64,000 nt of DNA from Pseudomonas sp. BN102. Its GTDB lineage: Bacteria > Pseudomonadota > Gammaproteobacteria > Pseudomonadales > Pseudomonadaceae. This document shows, piece by piece, positions 11,244-20,948 of the stretch. A model generated the notes under the pieces. That model made no database searches and was not told the origin of the DNA. It saw only the letters and a list, made by a program, of their open reading frames with translations. The position numbers and the translations under genes are program-made. Location of the stretch: positions 300,204-364,203 of the forward strand of contig NZ_SSON01000077.1 of the NCBI RefSeq assembly GCF_029871245.1. Reading direction: 5' to 3'. How positions within the stretch are numbered: position 1 is the stretch's first letter; every line of letters starts with the position of its first letter.

Positions 11244-12059
11244 TCAATAACCCTTGATGCTGTAGTCCACTTCGAAGGCGATGCTGCTGACCCTTGAGAC
11301 GCCGGTTTCCAGGCTGCCGTCGCGCATCAGGCGCAGCCAGCGGTAGCCCGGCGCCTCAGAGCCGACGCAGAAGTCTTCGCTGCCCGGAGCGAACTGCACG
11401 CAGGTTGATGGCGAAGCCAGCAGGCGTACACCGTTGCGCAGCTGGTCGAACTCCTGGTGGACGTGCCCCCAGAGCAGCGCGCGCACCCGTGGATAGCGGT
11501 CCAGCACGGCAAACAGTGCCTCGGCGTTGCGCACGCCGATCGGGTCCATCCAGGCACAGCCGATGGGCACCGGATGGTGGTGGAAGCTGATCAGCACATG
11601 GCGCTCATCGGCGGTTTCCAGGGCCTCCTCCAGCAAAGCCAGTTGCTCGGCGGGAAAATGCCCGGGCACGGCGCCGGCGATGGTGGAATCCAGCAACACC
11701 AGGCGCCAATGCGGGAAGTCGACCACGGGGTCGAGGGCGGCGGTGCCGGCGCAGACTTCGCGCATCGCCGGCACCTCGTCGTGGTTGCCGGGGAACCAGC
11801 GGGCCGGCGCGGGGATGCGTTCGACCAGCTCGCGGAAATGTTGGTAGGAGGCGGTTGAACCGTCCTGGGAGAGATCGCCGGTCGCCAGCACCAGGTCGAT
11901 GCGCGGCTGCTCCTCGAGCACCTGGTCGATCACCCGCTGCAGGCTGTCGCGGGTTTCCATGCCCAGCAGCTTGCCGTCCGCTTCGGCGAACAGGTGGCTG
12001 TCGGAGAGCTGCACCAGCAGCACCGACTCGTCAGCGGCGTGGGGGAGTGGATTGGGCAA
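11244..12059 (-). CDS. cpdA: 3',5'-cyclic AMP phosphodiesterase CpdA
   Basis: Hydrolyses cAMP and so lowers Vfr/Crp signalling. The 271-residue calcineurin-like metallophosphoesterase has all metal motifs: SDSHLF (Asp20, His22), ATGDLSQD, PGNHDE and GHVHQE. The start is TTG 12059, supported by a clear AAGGAG 6 bp upstream. It is the first gene after a 308-bp non-coding gap and is followed by the yqiA-like gene after 58 bp. Confidence 0.93.
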   Translation of the reverse strand: MPNPLPHAADESVLLVQLSDSHLFAEADGKLLGMETRDSLQRVIDQVLEEQPRIDLVLATGDLSQDGSTASYQHFRELVERIPAPARWFPGNHDEVPAMREVCAGTAALDPVVDFPHWRLVLLDSTIAGAVPGHFPAEQLALLEEALETADERHVLISFHHHPVPIGCAWMDPIGVRNAEALFAVLDRYPRVRALLWGHVHQEFDQLRNGVRLLASPSTCVQFAPGSEDFCVGSEAPGYRWLRLMRDGSLETGVSRVSSIAFEVDYSIKGY

Positions 12060-12164
12060 GGCCTTCTCCTTCGGCGGAATGCTCAGATTATGGTTGCTGC
12101 GCGCGTAACGGGTAAACCCGCGAAGCGGGAATGGTTCACAGTTGGCGGCAGCGGATCGCTGCGG

Positions 12165-12366
12165 GCCGATTTGTTCTGGACGAAAAGTCGCCGAGTGATG
12201 GTCAGGCTAGGCAAAAATCAACGAGGAAGCGCAGTTTACGTGCTGTAAATGAGCATTACTCGCTTCGCTCGTCCTTCGGGTCGCGCTAAAGCGCGTTAGC
12301 CGCAAGCGGCTTTCCGAATCGATTTTTAACGACGCATCATCGAGCGTAGGCAGCTTTCGTTCAGAA
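12165..12366. repeat. Non-coding stretch with a probable dispersed Pseudomonas repeat
   Basis: The 308-bp gap 12060-12367 has no plausible gene. From about 12165 it carries a composite element: GACGAAAAGTCGCCGAG, then a TTTACGTGCTGTAAA palindrome, then nested hairpins GCTAAAGCGCGTTAGC and GCCGCAAGCGGC. I recall similar stretches between genes in other Pseudomonas genomes; there is no second copy in this window. Confidence 0.45.
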
Positions 12367-12367
12367 C

Positions 12368-12817
12368 CTAGAGGACGACGGGTTCCAGCTCGTGGCCACA
12401 GGCCAGGCAGTGGCTCAGCCATTCGCCGAGGAAGAGATTGAGCTGGCTCTTCTCATCGGGCTGGTGCATATCGGCATTGGGATAGGGATACACGCTGCGC
12501 AGGCGCCGCGCATTCTCGGCACCGACAACTTCCGCCATGCGCGCGTCATGGTAGACCCGCACTTCCAACTGCGGCGACGGCAGCCAGGGCAGGCTGTGCT
12601 CCTGGCGCACCTGCAGGGTGGTGGTGTAAGGGCAGGCTTCGACCACTTCCAGGGCCAGCACGCCGAGCAGGCGCTCGCCCTGGCTCAGCGCGACGCGGCG
12701 GGAACCGCGCACCTCGCGCATCTGCGGGAGCAGACGCATCAGGCGCGCGTAGTTCGCCTCGCAGGCTGCCTGCAGCCCGACGAGATCGACCCGGTAGCGA
12801 TCGCGCAACAGATTCAC
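12368..12817 (-). CDS. DUF1249 family protein (YqiB-like)
   Basis: A 149-residue soluble protein beginning NLLRDRYRVDLVGLQ with a C-terminal acidic half. It belongs to the DUF1249/YqiB family, which is conserved beside cpdA and nudF. It has no signal peptide or known catalytic motif. The start is taken as GTG 12817, which overlaps the nudF stop as GTGA and has AGGGGG 8 bp upstream; a GTG at 12823 is the alternative. Function unknown. Confidence 0.75.
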   Translation of the reverse strand: MNLLRDRYRVDLVGLQAACEANYARLMRLLPQMREVRGSRRVALSQGERLLGVLALEVVEACPYTTTLQVRQEHSLPWLPSPQLEVRVYHDARMAEVVGAENARRLRSVYPYPNADMHQPDEKSQLNLFLGEWLSHCLACGHELEPVVL

Positions 12818-13431
12818 GTCCACAACCCCCTGACTTCGGTACGGTTCAGCGCCAGCCACTGCAGGGCCAGCATACTCGCGGCATTGTCCAACCGCCCTTC
12901 ACGCATCAGGGCCAGGGCGTCTTCCAGCGGCAGCACGTGCACGCGGATGTCCTCGCCCTCCTCCGCCAGTCCGTGGACACCGCCCGCGTTGCTGCTGTCG
13001 CAGCGGCCGAGGAACAGGTGCACACGCTCGTTGGAGCCCCCTGGTGAAGGATAGTAGGTGGTGATCGGCCACAACGAAGTCAACTGCAGATCGGCCTCTT
13101 CAACGGCTTCCCGACGGGCGACCTCCTCCGGCTCCTCGTCCTTGTCGATCAACCCGGCCACCAGCTCCAGCAGCCAGGGGCTCTCGCTCTTGCCCAGGGC
13201 GCCGACGCGGAACTGCTCGATCAGCACCACTGCATCCCGTTGCGGATCATAGGGCAGAACGCAGACAGCATCATGACGGACGAAGAGTTCCCGATGAATA
13301 ACCGGTCCCATGCCGCCGGCGAACAGGCGATGGCGCAGGCTCAGGCGGTCCAGGCGGTAGAAACCCTGGAAACAGGTCTCACGTTCGATCATCTCGACGG
13401 CGTCGGGGCCAGGCTTGAAGCTTTCGGTCAT
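12814..13431 (-). CDS. nudF: ADP-ribose pyrophosphatase (NudF-type Nudix hydrolase)
   Basis: Splits ADP-ribose into AMP and ribose-5-phosphate. The 205-residue protein starts MTESFKPGPDAVE. The Nudix box runs from Gly93 to Leu115: GX5E, seven residues, then REAVEEADL. The usual Gly of the REUXEEXGU motif is Asp114 here, which is unusual; the catalytic Glu residues are all present. ATG 13431 matches the family start; an ATG at 13437 is also possible. It is translationally coupled to the DUF1249 gene. Confidence 0.88.
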   Translation of the reverse strand: MTESFKPGPDAVEMIERETCFQGFYRLDRLSLRHRLFAGGMGPVIHRELFVRHDAVCVLPYDPQRDAVVLIEQFRVGALGKSESPWLLELVAGLIDKDEEPEEVARREAVEEADLQLTSLWPITTYYPSPGGSNERVHLFLGRCDSSNAGGVHGLAEEGEDIRVHVLPLEDALALMREGRLDNAASMLALQWLALNRTEVRGLWT

Positions 13432-13617
13432 GGGCATCTCGCTTGCGTGGGAGGGCTGTGTTCCGGGCATCCTACCCCTTGGTGACATGCGGCGCAGCCT
13501 CTTTGCAGATCGCCGCAGGGCTGGGAAGATGCGCGGCGAAACGCTGCCGCGTCGCACCCGAACTCATGGCCGCGACAGCAGTCGAAGCCTGCACTTTTCC
13601 GGAATCCGCCCCCGAAG

Positions 13618-14367
13618 ATGAAGCCGATGTACTTTGCCAGACTCCTCGCCGTCGCCAGCCTCGGCACCCTGCTCAGCGCCTGCCAGATGCTGCCCGGCAC
13701 CAGCGACAAGCTGGAACCACAGCGCCACGCCTGGGAACACCTGAAGCCCGGCTGCCAGGGCGAGAGCTGCCCGCTGGTGAACATCGACACCATCAGTTTC
13801 GAAGGCGAGCCGCAGCTCAACGACCTGATCAGGCACCGCCTGCTGCAGATGACCCAGGACGCCCCCGGCGCGCCGCTGCCGGCCTCCCTGGAATCCTACG
13901 AGAAGGACTTCCTCGGCAGCGCCGAGCCTGGCTGGAGCAGCTACCTGCAAGCCAAGGTACTGGAACAGCATGACAAGCTGGTGTTGATCGAGCTGTCCAG
14001 CTACCTCTTCACCGGCGGCGCTCACGGCATGCCGGGGCGCGGTTTCATCAACTACGACCGCAAGCTGGAAAAACCGCTGAGCCTCGGCGACATGCTGCTC
14101 CCCGGCCAGGAAGACGCCTTCTGGAAGGTGGCCGAACAGGCCCACCAGCGCTGGCTGGCGGCCAACAAGTTCGACCAGGACCCCGACTTCGCCCGGACCT
14201 GGCCCTTCGAGCGCACCGCCAATATCGGCCTGGGCTATGGCGCCATGCTGCTCAAGTACGACGTCTACAGCATCGCGCCTTATTCCAGCGGGCACCCGGA
14301 GATTCGCATCCCCTATCCGCAGCTCAACGGAATACTGAAGCCCCAGTATTTCCCCGGACGCGGCTGA
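13618..14367 (+). CDS. RsiV/DUF3298-family lipoprotein
   Basis: A 249-residue predicted lipoprotein with lipobox LLSAC (Cys22). The body contains the DUF4163/DUF3298 pattern (SSYLFTGGAHGMPGRGFINYD, then PLSLGDMLLPG), as in RsiV-type extracytoplasmic proteins that bind lysozyme in Bacillus. No sigma factor gene is adjacent, so an anti-sigma role is not supported; a periplasmic binding role is more likely. It is divergent from nudF across 186 bp. Its 3' end overlaps the convergent cytX gene by 44 bp. Confidence 0.75.
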   Translation: MKPMYFARLLAVASLGTLLSACQMLPGTSDKLEPQRHAWEHLKPGCQGESCPLVNIDTISFEGEPQLNDLIRHRLLQMTQDAPGAPLPASLESYEKDFLGSAEPGWSSYLQAKVLEQHDKLVLIELSSYLFTGGAHGMPGRGFINYDRKLEKPLSLGDMLLPGQEDAFWKVAEQAHQRWLAANKFDQDPDFARTWPFERTANIGLGYGAMLLKYDVYSIAPYSSGHPEIRIPYPQLNGILKPQYFPGRG

Positions 14368-15625
14368 AGCGCCCCAGCAGGAACTGCAATCCGCCGGCCG
14401 CCAGCAGCGCCGGCAGGGTAGCCCCCAGCTCCGGCCAGCGGTTGGCCAGCAGGTGGTAGATCGCCACGCCGCAGGCCCAGGCCACCAGGGTGTCCCAGCG
14501 CAACGCGACGCGCGGAGCCAGCTCGGCGCGGCGGCGGCGCAGGATGAAGTGATCCACCAGCACCACGCCGAACAGCGGGGCGAACACCGAACCGATCAGC
14601 AGCAGGAAGTTCTGGTACTCGGCCAGCGGCGCGAACCAGGCGATCAGGGTGCAGATCGCGCCAATGGCCAGGGCCAGCTGTTCCACCTTCAGCGGCAGCA
14701 GGATGCCGATGGAAACCGCTGCCGAGTGGATATCGGCGAAGGCCTTCTCCGACTCGTCCAGCAGGATCAGCAGCAGCGGGATACCCATGCCGGCGCCGGC
14801 CAGGGCCAGCAGCAGCGCGTTGGCATCGCTGCCTTCGGCGAAGGCCAGGGTGTAGGCGACGCCCAGGCCCATCAGCCACAGGCAGCCAATGAAGAAGCCC
14901 AGCGCCACGCCTGCGAAGACCCCGCCGCCACGCCGACCGAAGCGCGAGTAGTCGGCGATCAGCGGCAGCCAGGACAGCGGCATGGCGATGGCGATATCGA
15001 AGCCCAGGGCGAAGGACATGGAGCCGTCGCCGGCCCGCGCCATCAAGGCGGAGAGATCGGCACGGTTGAGCAGGTCCCAGGTCAGCCAGATGCAGGCGCC
15101 CAGCAGCAGCCAGATGCCCCAGCGACGCAGGATACGGCGCACGAAGGCGAGCGGACCGGCCACCGCCAGCAGGGTGGCCAGGGCGCCGAATGCCAGGGTC
15201 CAGAGCGTCGGCGAAGCCAACAGGTTGTCACCGCCCAGGCCGCGGGCGGCCAGCAGGCTGGCGGCATCACGCATGACGATGATCTCGAAGGCGCCCCAGC
15301 CCACCAGTTGCAGCAGGTTGAGCAGCGCCGGCAGCGCCGCGCCGGCCGAGCCCAGGCTGAGCTTGAGCGAGGCCATGGCGGCCAGGCCCGTGTCGCTGCC
15401 GATCATGGCCGCGCCCCCCAGCAGCAGCACGCCGACACCGGTGCCGAGCAGGATCGCCAGCAGCGCGTCGCTGGCGCCAAGGCCCGGCGCCAGCAGCGCG
15501 CCGGTCTGCAGCACCATCAGGCCGAGGCCCAGGGAGAACCAGAGGGAAAACAGGTCGCGCGTGCCGAGAACGCGCTGGTCGAAGGCGACCGGGAGGGACG
15601 GCGAATAGTTGGGCGGGGTGTTCAC
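14324..15625 (-). CDS. cytX: CytX-type hydroxymethylpyrimidine transporter
   Basis: A 433-residue NCS1-family permease with about 12 hydrophobic segments. It resembles cytosine permeases, and its position directly downstream of thiC, behind a TPP riboswitch, points to CytX, which imports the thiamine pyrimidine (HMP). It starts at a GTG (15625). A hairpin in the 125-bp gap after thiC (15674-15701) could modulate expression. The last 14 codons overlap the end of the opposing lipoprotein gene. Confidence 0.75.
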   Translation of the reverse strand: MNTPPNYSPSLPVAFDQRVLGTRDLFSLWFSLGLGLMVLQTGALLAPGLGASDALLAILLGTGVGVLLLGGAAMIGSDTGLAAMASLKLSLGSAGAALPALLNLLQLVGWGAFEIIVMRDAASLLAARGLGGDNLLASPTLWTLAFGALATLLAVAGPLAFVRRILRRWGIWLLLGACIWLTWDLLNRADLSALMARAGDGSMSFALGFDIAIAMPLSWLPLIADYSRFGRRGGGVFAGVALGFFIGCLWLMGLGVAYTLAFAEGSDANALLLALAGAGMGIPLLLILLDESEKAFADIHSAAVSIGILLPLKVEQLALAIGAICTLIAWFAPLAEYQNFLLLIGSVFAPLFGVVLVDHFILRRRRAELAPRVALRWDTLVAWACGVAIYHLLANRWPELGATLPALLAAGGLQFLLGRFSRVRGNTGASVFR

Positions 15626-15673
15626 GATGGCAGATGTCCTTGTGGACTGTTGTTATCAGGTTATCCACAAACC

Positions 15674-15701
15674 GGAAAGCCGGGCACAGGGCCCGGCTTC
15701 C
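15674..15701 (-). promoter_or_regulatory. Hairpin between thiC and cytX
   Basis: Arms GGAAAGCCGGGC and GCCCGGCTTCC form a strong stem with a 4-5 nt loop. There is no U-run on the minus strand, so it is more likely an RNA-stabilising or attenuating stem than a terminator. Confidence 0.45.
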
Positions 15702-15750
15702 AGCGTGGGTGTGACAGGTCAGTGCCTGTTCACGGTCTTGCAACAGACGT

Positions 15751-17812
<2,062 letters not shown>

Positions 17813-18036
17813 AACCCGGCCAGTCTAATCAAGCTCACCGGAGAAAACCAACCCGGTGGTCAGAATAAAATGACCACCCCGTCGGGAAATGACGACTCCC
17901 CTCGCCACGGAATTCGATTGTTGCAGGCAGGCAACATAGCTTGCCGCAAACTACACTCAGGCCGCCGCAGGGGCGTCTTGACCCGCCCCGAGCGGCCCCG
18001 TAGCCTTGCCCGACACACCAGAATCCAGGATTGATC

Positions 18037-19482
18037 ATGCTGCGCAGACTCTCGCTGGCCATCGCCGTGGCATCCGCCTTTGCCGGAACCGCCTGGGCCG
18101 AAGATGCCCCCCTGTCAGCCAAGACGGACCTCGTGACCGTCTACAAGGACGCCGTCGACAACAACGCCGACCTCGCCGCCGCCCGCGCCAACTATGACGC
18201 GGTGCGCGAGGTCGTACCCCAGGCCCGTTCCGGGCTGCTGCCGCAGATAAACGGCGGCGCCACGAGCAACGACACCCGTACCAAGCTGGACGAGCCCTCC
18301 AACACCTTCTCGCGCAGCGGCATCGCCTACCAGGCGACCCTGAGCCAGCCTATCTTCCGTGCCGACCGCTGGTTCCAGCTGCAGGCCGCCGAGGCCACCA
18401 CCGAGCAGGCCGCCCTGGAGTTCTCCGCGACCCAGCAGAACCTGATTCTGCAGACTGCCGAAACCTACTTCGCCGTGCTGCGCGCCCAGGACAACCTGGC
18501 GTCGACCAAGGCCGAGGAAGCGGCCTTCAAGCGCCAACTCGACCAGGCTAATGAACGTTTCGACGTCGGCCTGTCGGACAAGACCGACGTGCTCGAAGCC
18601 CAGGCCGGCTACGACACCGCACGCGCCAACCGAATAATCGCCGAGCGCAGCGTGGATGACGCCTTCCAGGCCCTGGTCACCCTGACCAACCGTGAATACG
18701 CATCCCTCGAAGGTATCCTGCACACCCTGCCGATCGTGGTCCCGGCGCCGAATGACGCCAAGGCCTGGGTCGACACTGCCTCCCAGCAGAATCTCAACCT
18801 GCAGGCCAGCAACCATGCGGTCGATGCGGCCGAGGAAACCCTGCGCCAGCGCAAGGCCGGCCATGCGCCGACCCTGGACGCCGTGGCCAGCTACCAGAAA
18901 GGCGATAACGACAGCCTCGGCTTCAGCAACGTCGACTCCACGCCCGGACAGCCACCGTTCGGCAGCGACGTGGAGCAGCGCAGCATCGGCCTGCAGTTGA
19001 ACATCCCGATCTACAGCGGCGGCCTGACCAGCTCCCAGGTGCGCGAGTCCTACCAGCGCCTGAACCAGACCGAGCAATTACGCGAAAGCCTGCGCCGCAC
19101 CGTGGTGCAGAACACCCGCAACTTCCACCGCGCGGTGAATACCGACGTGGAGCAAGTGAAGGCGCGCAAGCAGTCAATCATCTCCAACCAGAGCGCCCTG
19201 GAAGCCACCGAGATCGGCTACCAGGTGGGCACCCGCAACATCGTCGACGTGCTCGACGCCCAGCGTCAGCTGTACAGCTCGGTGCGCGACTACAACAACG
19301 CCCGCTACGACTACATCCTCGACAACCTGCGCCTCAAGCAGGCAGCCGGCACCCTGAGCCCGGCGGACCTGGAGGCCCTGGCCGGCTTCCTCAAGCCCGA
19401 CTACGACCCGGACAAGGACTTCCTCCCGCCGGATCTGGCCAAGGCGGCGGAAGCCGAGCTGCGCGGCGACCCGGAATACTGA
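18037..19482 (+). CDS. opmH: TolC-family outer-membrane efflux/secretion channel
   Basis: A 481-residue TolC-type protein with signal peptide (cleavage near Ala21, TAWA/ED). Two repeats of coiled-coil plus beta segments are visible (about 30-230 and 245-440), including GLSDKTDVLEAQAGYD and the matching VGTRNIVDVLDAQRQLY. It forms a trimeric exit duct used by tripartite pumps and type I secretion. The position after thiC is that of P. aeruginosa opmH, the closest TolC homologue. ATG 18037 with AGGA upstream is preferred over an in-frame TTG at 18031. Confidence 0.9.
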   Translation: MLRRLSLAIAVASAFAGTAWAEDAPLSAKTDLVTVYKDAVDNNADLAAARANYDAVREVVPQARSGLLPQINGGATSNDTRTKLDEPSNTFSRSGIAYQATLSQPIFRADRWFQLQAAEATTEQAALEFSATQQNLILQTAETYFAVLRAQDNLASTKAEEAAFKRQLDQANERFDVGLSDKTDVLEAQAGYDTARANRIIAERSVDDAFQALVTLTNREYASLEGILHTLPIVVPAPNDAKAWVDTASQQNLNLQASNHAVDAAEETLRQRKAGHAPTLDAVASYQKGDNDSLGFSNVDSTPGQPPFGSDVEQRSIGLQLNIPIYSGGLTSSQVRESYQRLNQTEQLRESLRRTVVQNTRNFHRAVNTDVEQVKARKQSIISNQSALEATEIGYQVGTRNIVDVLDAQRQLYSSVRDYNNARYDYILDNLRLKQAAGTLSPADLEALAGFLKPDYDPDKDFLPPDLAKAAEAELRGDPEY

Positions 19483-19493
19483 GGTCCGCGGCA

Positions 19494-19530
19494 AACGAAA
19501 AGCCCGGCATGATTGCCGGGCTTTTTCGTT
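19494..19530. terminator. Terminator after the tolC-like gene
   Basis: Near-perfect inverted repeat AACGAAAAGCCCGGCA / TGCCGGGCTTTTTCGTT with a TGAT loop; T5 follows the stem. Confidence 0.9.
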
Positions 19531-19543
19531 CTGGCCGTGCCAG

Positions 19544-19627
19544 CAGGGTGGATAGGGCTTTTCCTATCCACCAGCGCCGCTCGACATGACACCGATGGTG
19601 GATCGATGCAGCGTGATCCACCCTACG
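19544..19627. repeat. Intergenic repeat with GGTGGAT hairpins
   Basis: Two adjacent stems: GGTGGATAGG/CCTATCCACC (19547-19572) and GGTGGATC/GATCCACC (about 19597-19622), ending CCCTAC. It is non-coding and has the form of a Pseudomonas intergenic repeat. Confidence 0.6.
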
Positions 19628-19667
19628 AACGCATTCGCGCAGCTGCATCCTCGGTGCCGCCCCTCAA

Positions 19668-19689
19668 TCGCGAATGAATTCGCTCCTAC
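19668..19689. repeat. Short palindromic repeat overlapping a stop codon
   Basis: A copy of the GCGAATGAATTCGC palindrome. Its outer end reads CTCCTAC; the TAG stop of the leftward substrate-binding protein gene lies inside it. Confidence 0.65.
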
Positions 19690-20791
19690 TTTGCCGCCCA
19701 GGCGTTAAAGCGCTGCTCCAGGTCCTCGCCATGGTCGGTCCAGAACTCCACATCCATGGGCAGGGCCTGGGCAATGTTCTCCGGCGCGCTGGGCAGCCAG
19801 CCGGTCAGGGTCGGGTCGAGACGGTCGAAGGCCTGCTGGTTGACCGGCCCGTAGGGGATTCGCTTGACATAGTCGGCCTGGTTCTCGGCCTTATTGATGA
19901 AGGCGATCAACTGGTGGGCGCGCTCGACGTGCTTCGAGCCCTTGATGATCGCCCAGTAGTCCATGCCATACAGGCTGTCCGGCCAGACCACGGCAAACTT
20001 GTGCCCTTCCTGGTGGGCTGCGGCGATGCGGCCGCTGTAGACCGAGGTCATGGTCACGTCACCGGCGGCCAGCCATTGCACCGGCTGGGCACCGGCCTCC
20101 CACCACTGGATATGCGGCTTGAGCTGGTCGAGCTTGGCGAAGGCCCGCTCCACCCCGGCCGGAGTGGCCAGCACCTTGTAGACATCCTCGCGCTTCACCC
20201 CATCGGCGAGCAGGGCGAACTCCAGGTTGTACACCGCACGCTTGCGCAGCCCGCGCTTACCTGGAAAGTGCTGCACGTCCCAGAAGTCCGCCCAGGACTT
20301 CGGCGCCTCGGCCAGCTTGCCGGCGTCGTAGGCCAGGGCCACGCTCCAAACCATGGTGGCCGAACCGCACTCCTGGGCCGCATCGGTGATCAACTGGTCG
20401 GCATTGCCGATGCGCTGCCAGTCGAGCCGCTCGAACAGCCCTTCCTCGCAACCGCGAACCAGATCGGGCGCCTCGATCTCCACCAGGTCCCAATCGACGC
20501 TGCCGGTATCGGCCATCACCTTGATCCGCGCCATTTCGCCGTTGTACTCACCCTCCGTCAGCGGGGTGCCGCTGGCCTGGGCGAAGGGCTTGAAGAAGGC
20601 GTCGCTCAAGGCCTTCTGCCCTGCCCGCCGTAACCCACCACCACCATGTTGTCCGCCGCCTGGGCAACGCCCAGGGTGGAGGCCAGCGCCAGCCCGGCCA
20701 GCAGGCCGCGACAGAGTGTGTGGGAATGGACTGAAAACGAGGCAGTGCGGGTTGAATCGGGATTCTGGCGAGGGACGAACGAATGCCGCAT
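19686..20791 (-). pseudogene. Frameshifted ABC extracellular solute-binding protein (polyamine-type)
   Basis: Two reading frames together make one periplasmic binding protein of about 367 residues. The first part starts at ATG 20791 (GAGGAG 7 bp upstream) and encodes a signal peptide (cleavage after AQA, about residue 45), then ADNMVVVGYGG. It then runs out of frame. The second part (QKALSDAFFKPFAQASG onward, to 19686) continues the same protein in another frame. One base appears to be missing near 20618; restoring a C would rejoin them. The mature part resembles spermidine/putrescine-type binding proteins. No permease or ATPase gene is nearby. It could be a real mutation or a sequencing error. 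Confidence 0.8.
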
Positions 20792-20860
20792 GGTGCTTCT
20801 CCTCTTGTTGTTGTCATGAAGCCTGCCCGGCTCGGGCTGACTCGAAACTAGCCAGGGCAA

Positions 20861-20896
20861 AGTAAAAAAACAAGTTGATTTTTTACTGAAGGTAAA
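20861..20896. promoter_or_regulatory. Candidate operator between substrate-binding protein and oxidoreductase genes
   Basis: AGTAAAAAA (20861-20869) and TTTTTTACT (20879-20887) are perfect inverted arms. An overlapping second palindrome TTTAC-TGAAG-GTAAA lies at 20882-20896. This AT-rich patch stands out in GC-rich DNA, lies between divergent starts, and could bind the XRE-cupin regulator encoded downstream. Confidence 0.5.
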
Positions 20897-20948
20897 TTTC
20901 CATGGCCACACAAGAACAAGCGGGACCGACAGGTCCACAGGAGCCCCC

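Noticed and set aside
13618-14367. Anti-sigma factor RsiV
   Set aside because: It is a lipoprotein without a cytoplasmic anti-sigma domain, and no ECF sigma gene is adjacent.
18031-18036. TTG at 18031 as the start of the tolC-like gene
   Set aside because: ATG 18037 has AGGA at a normal distance and begins the signal peptide directly.
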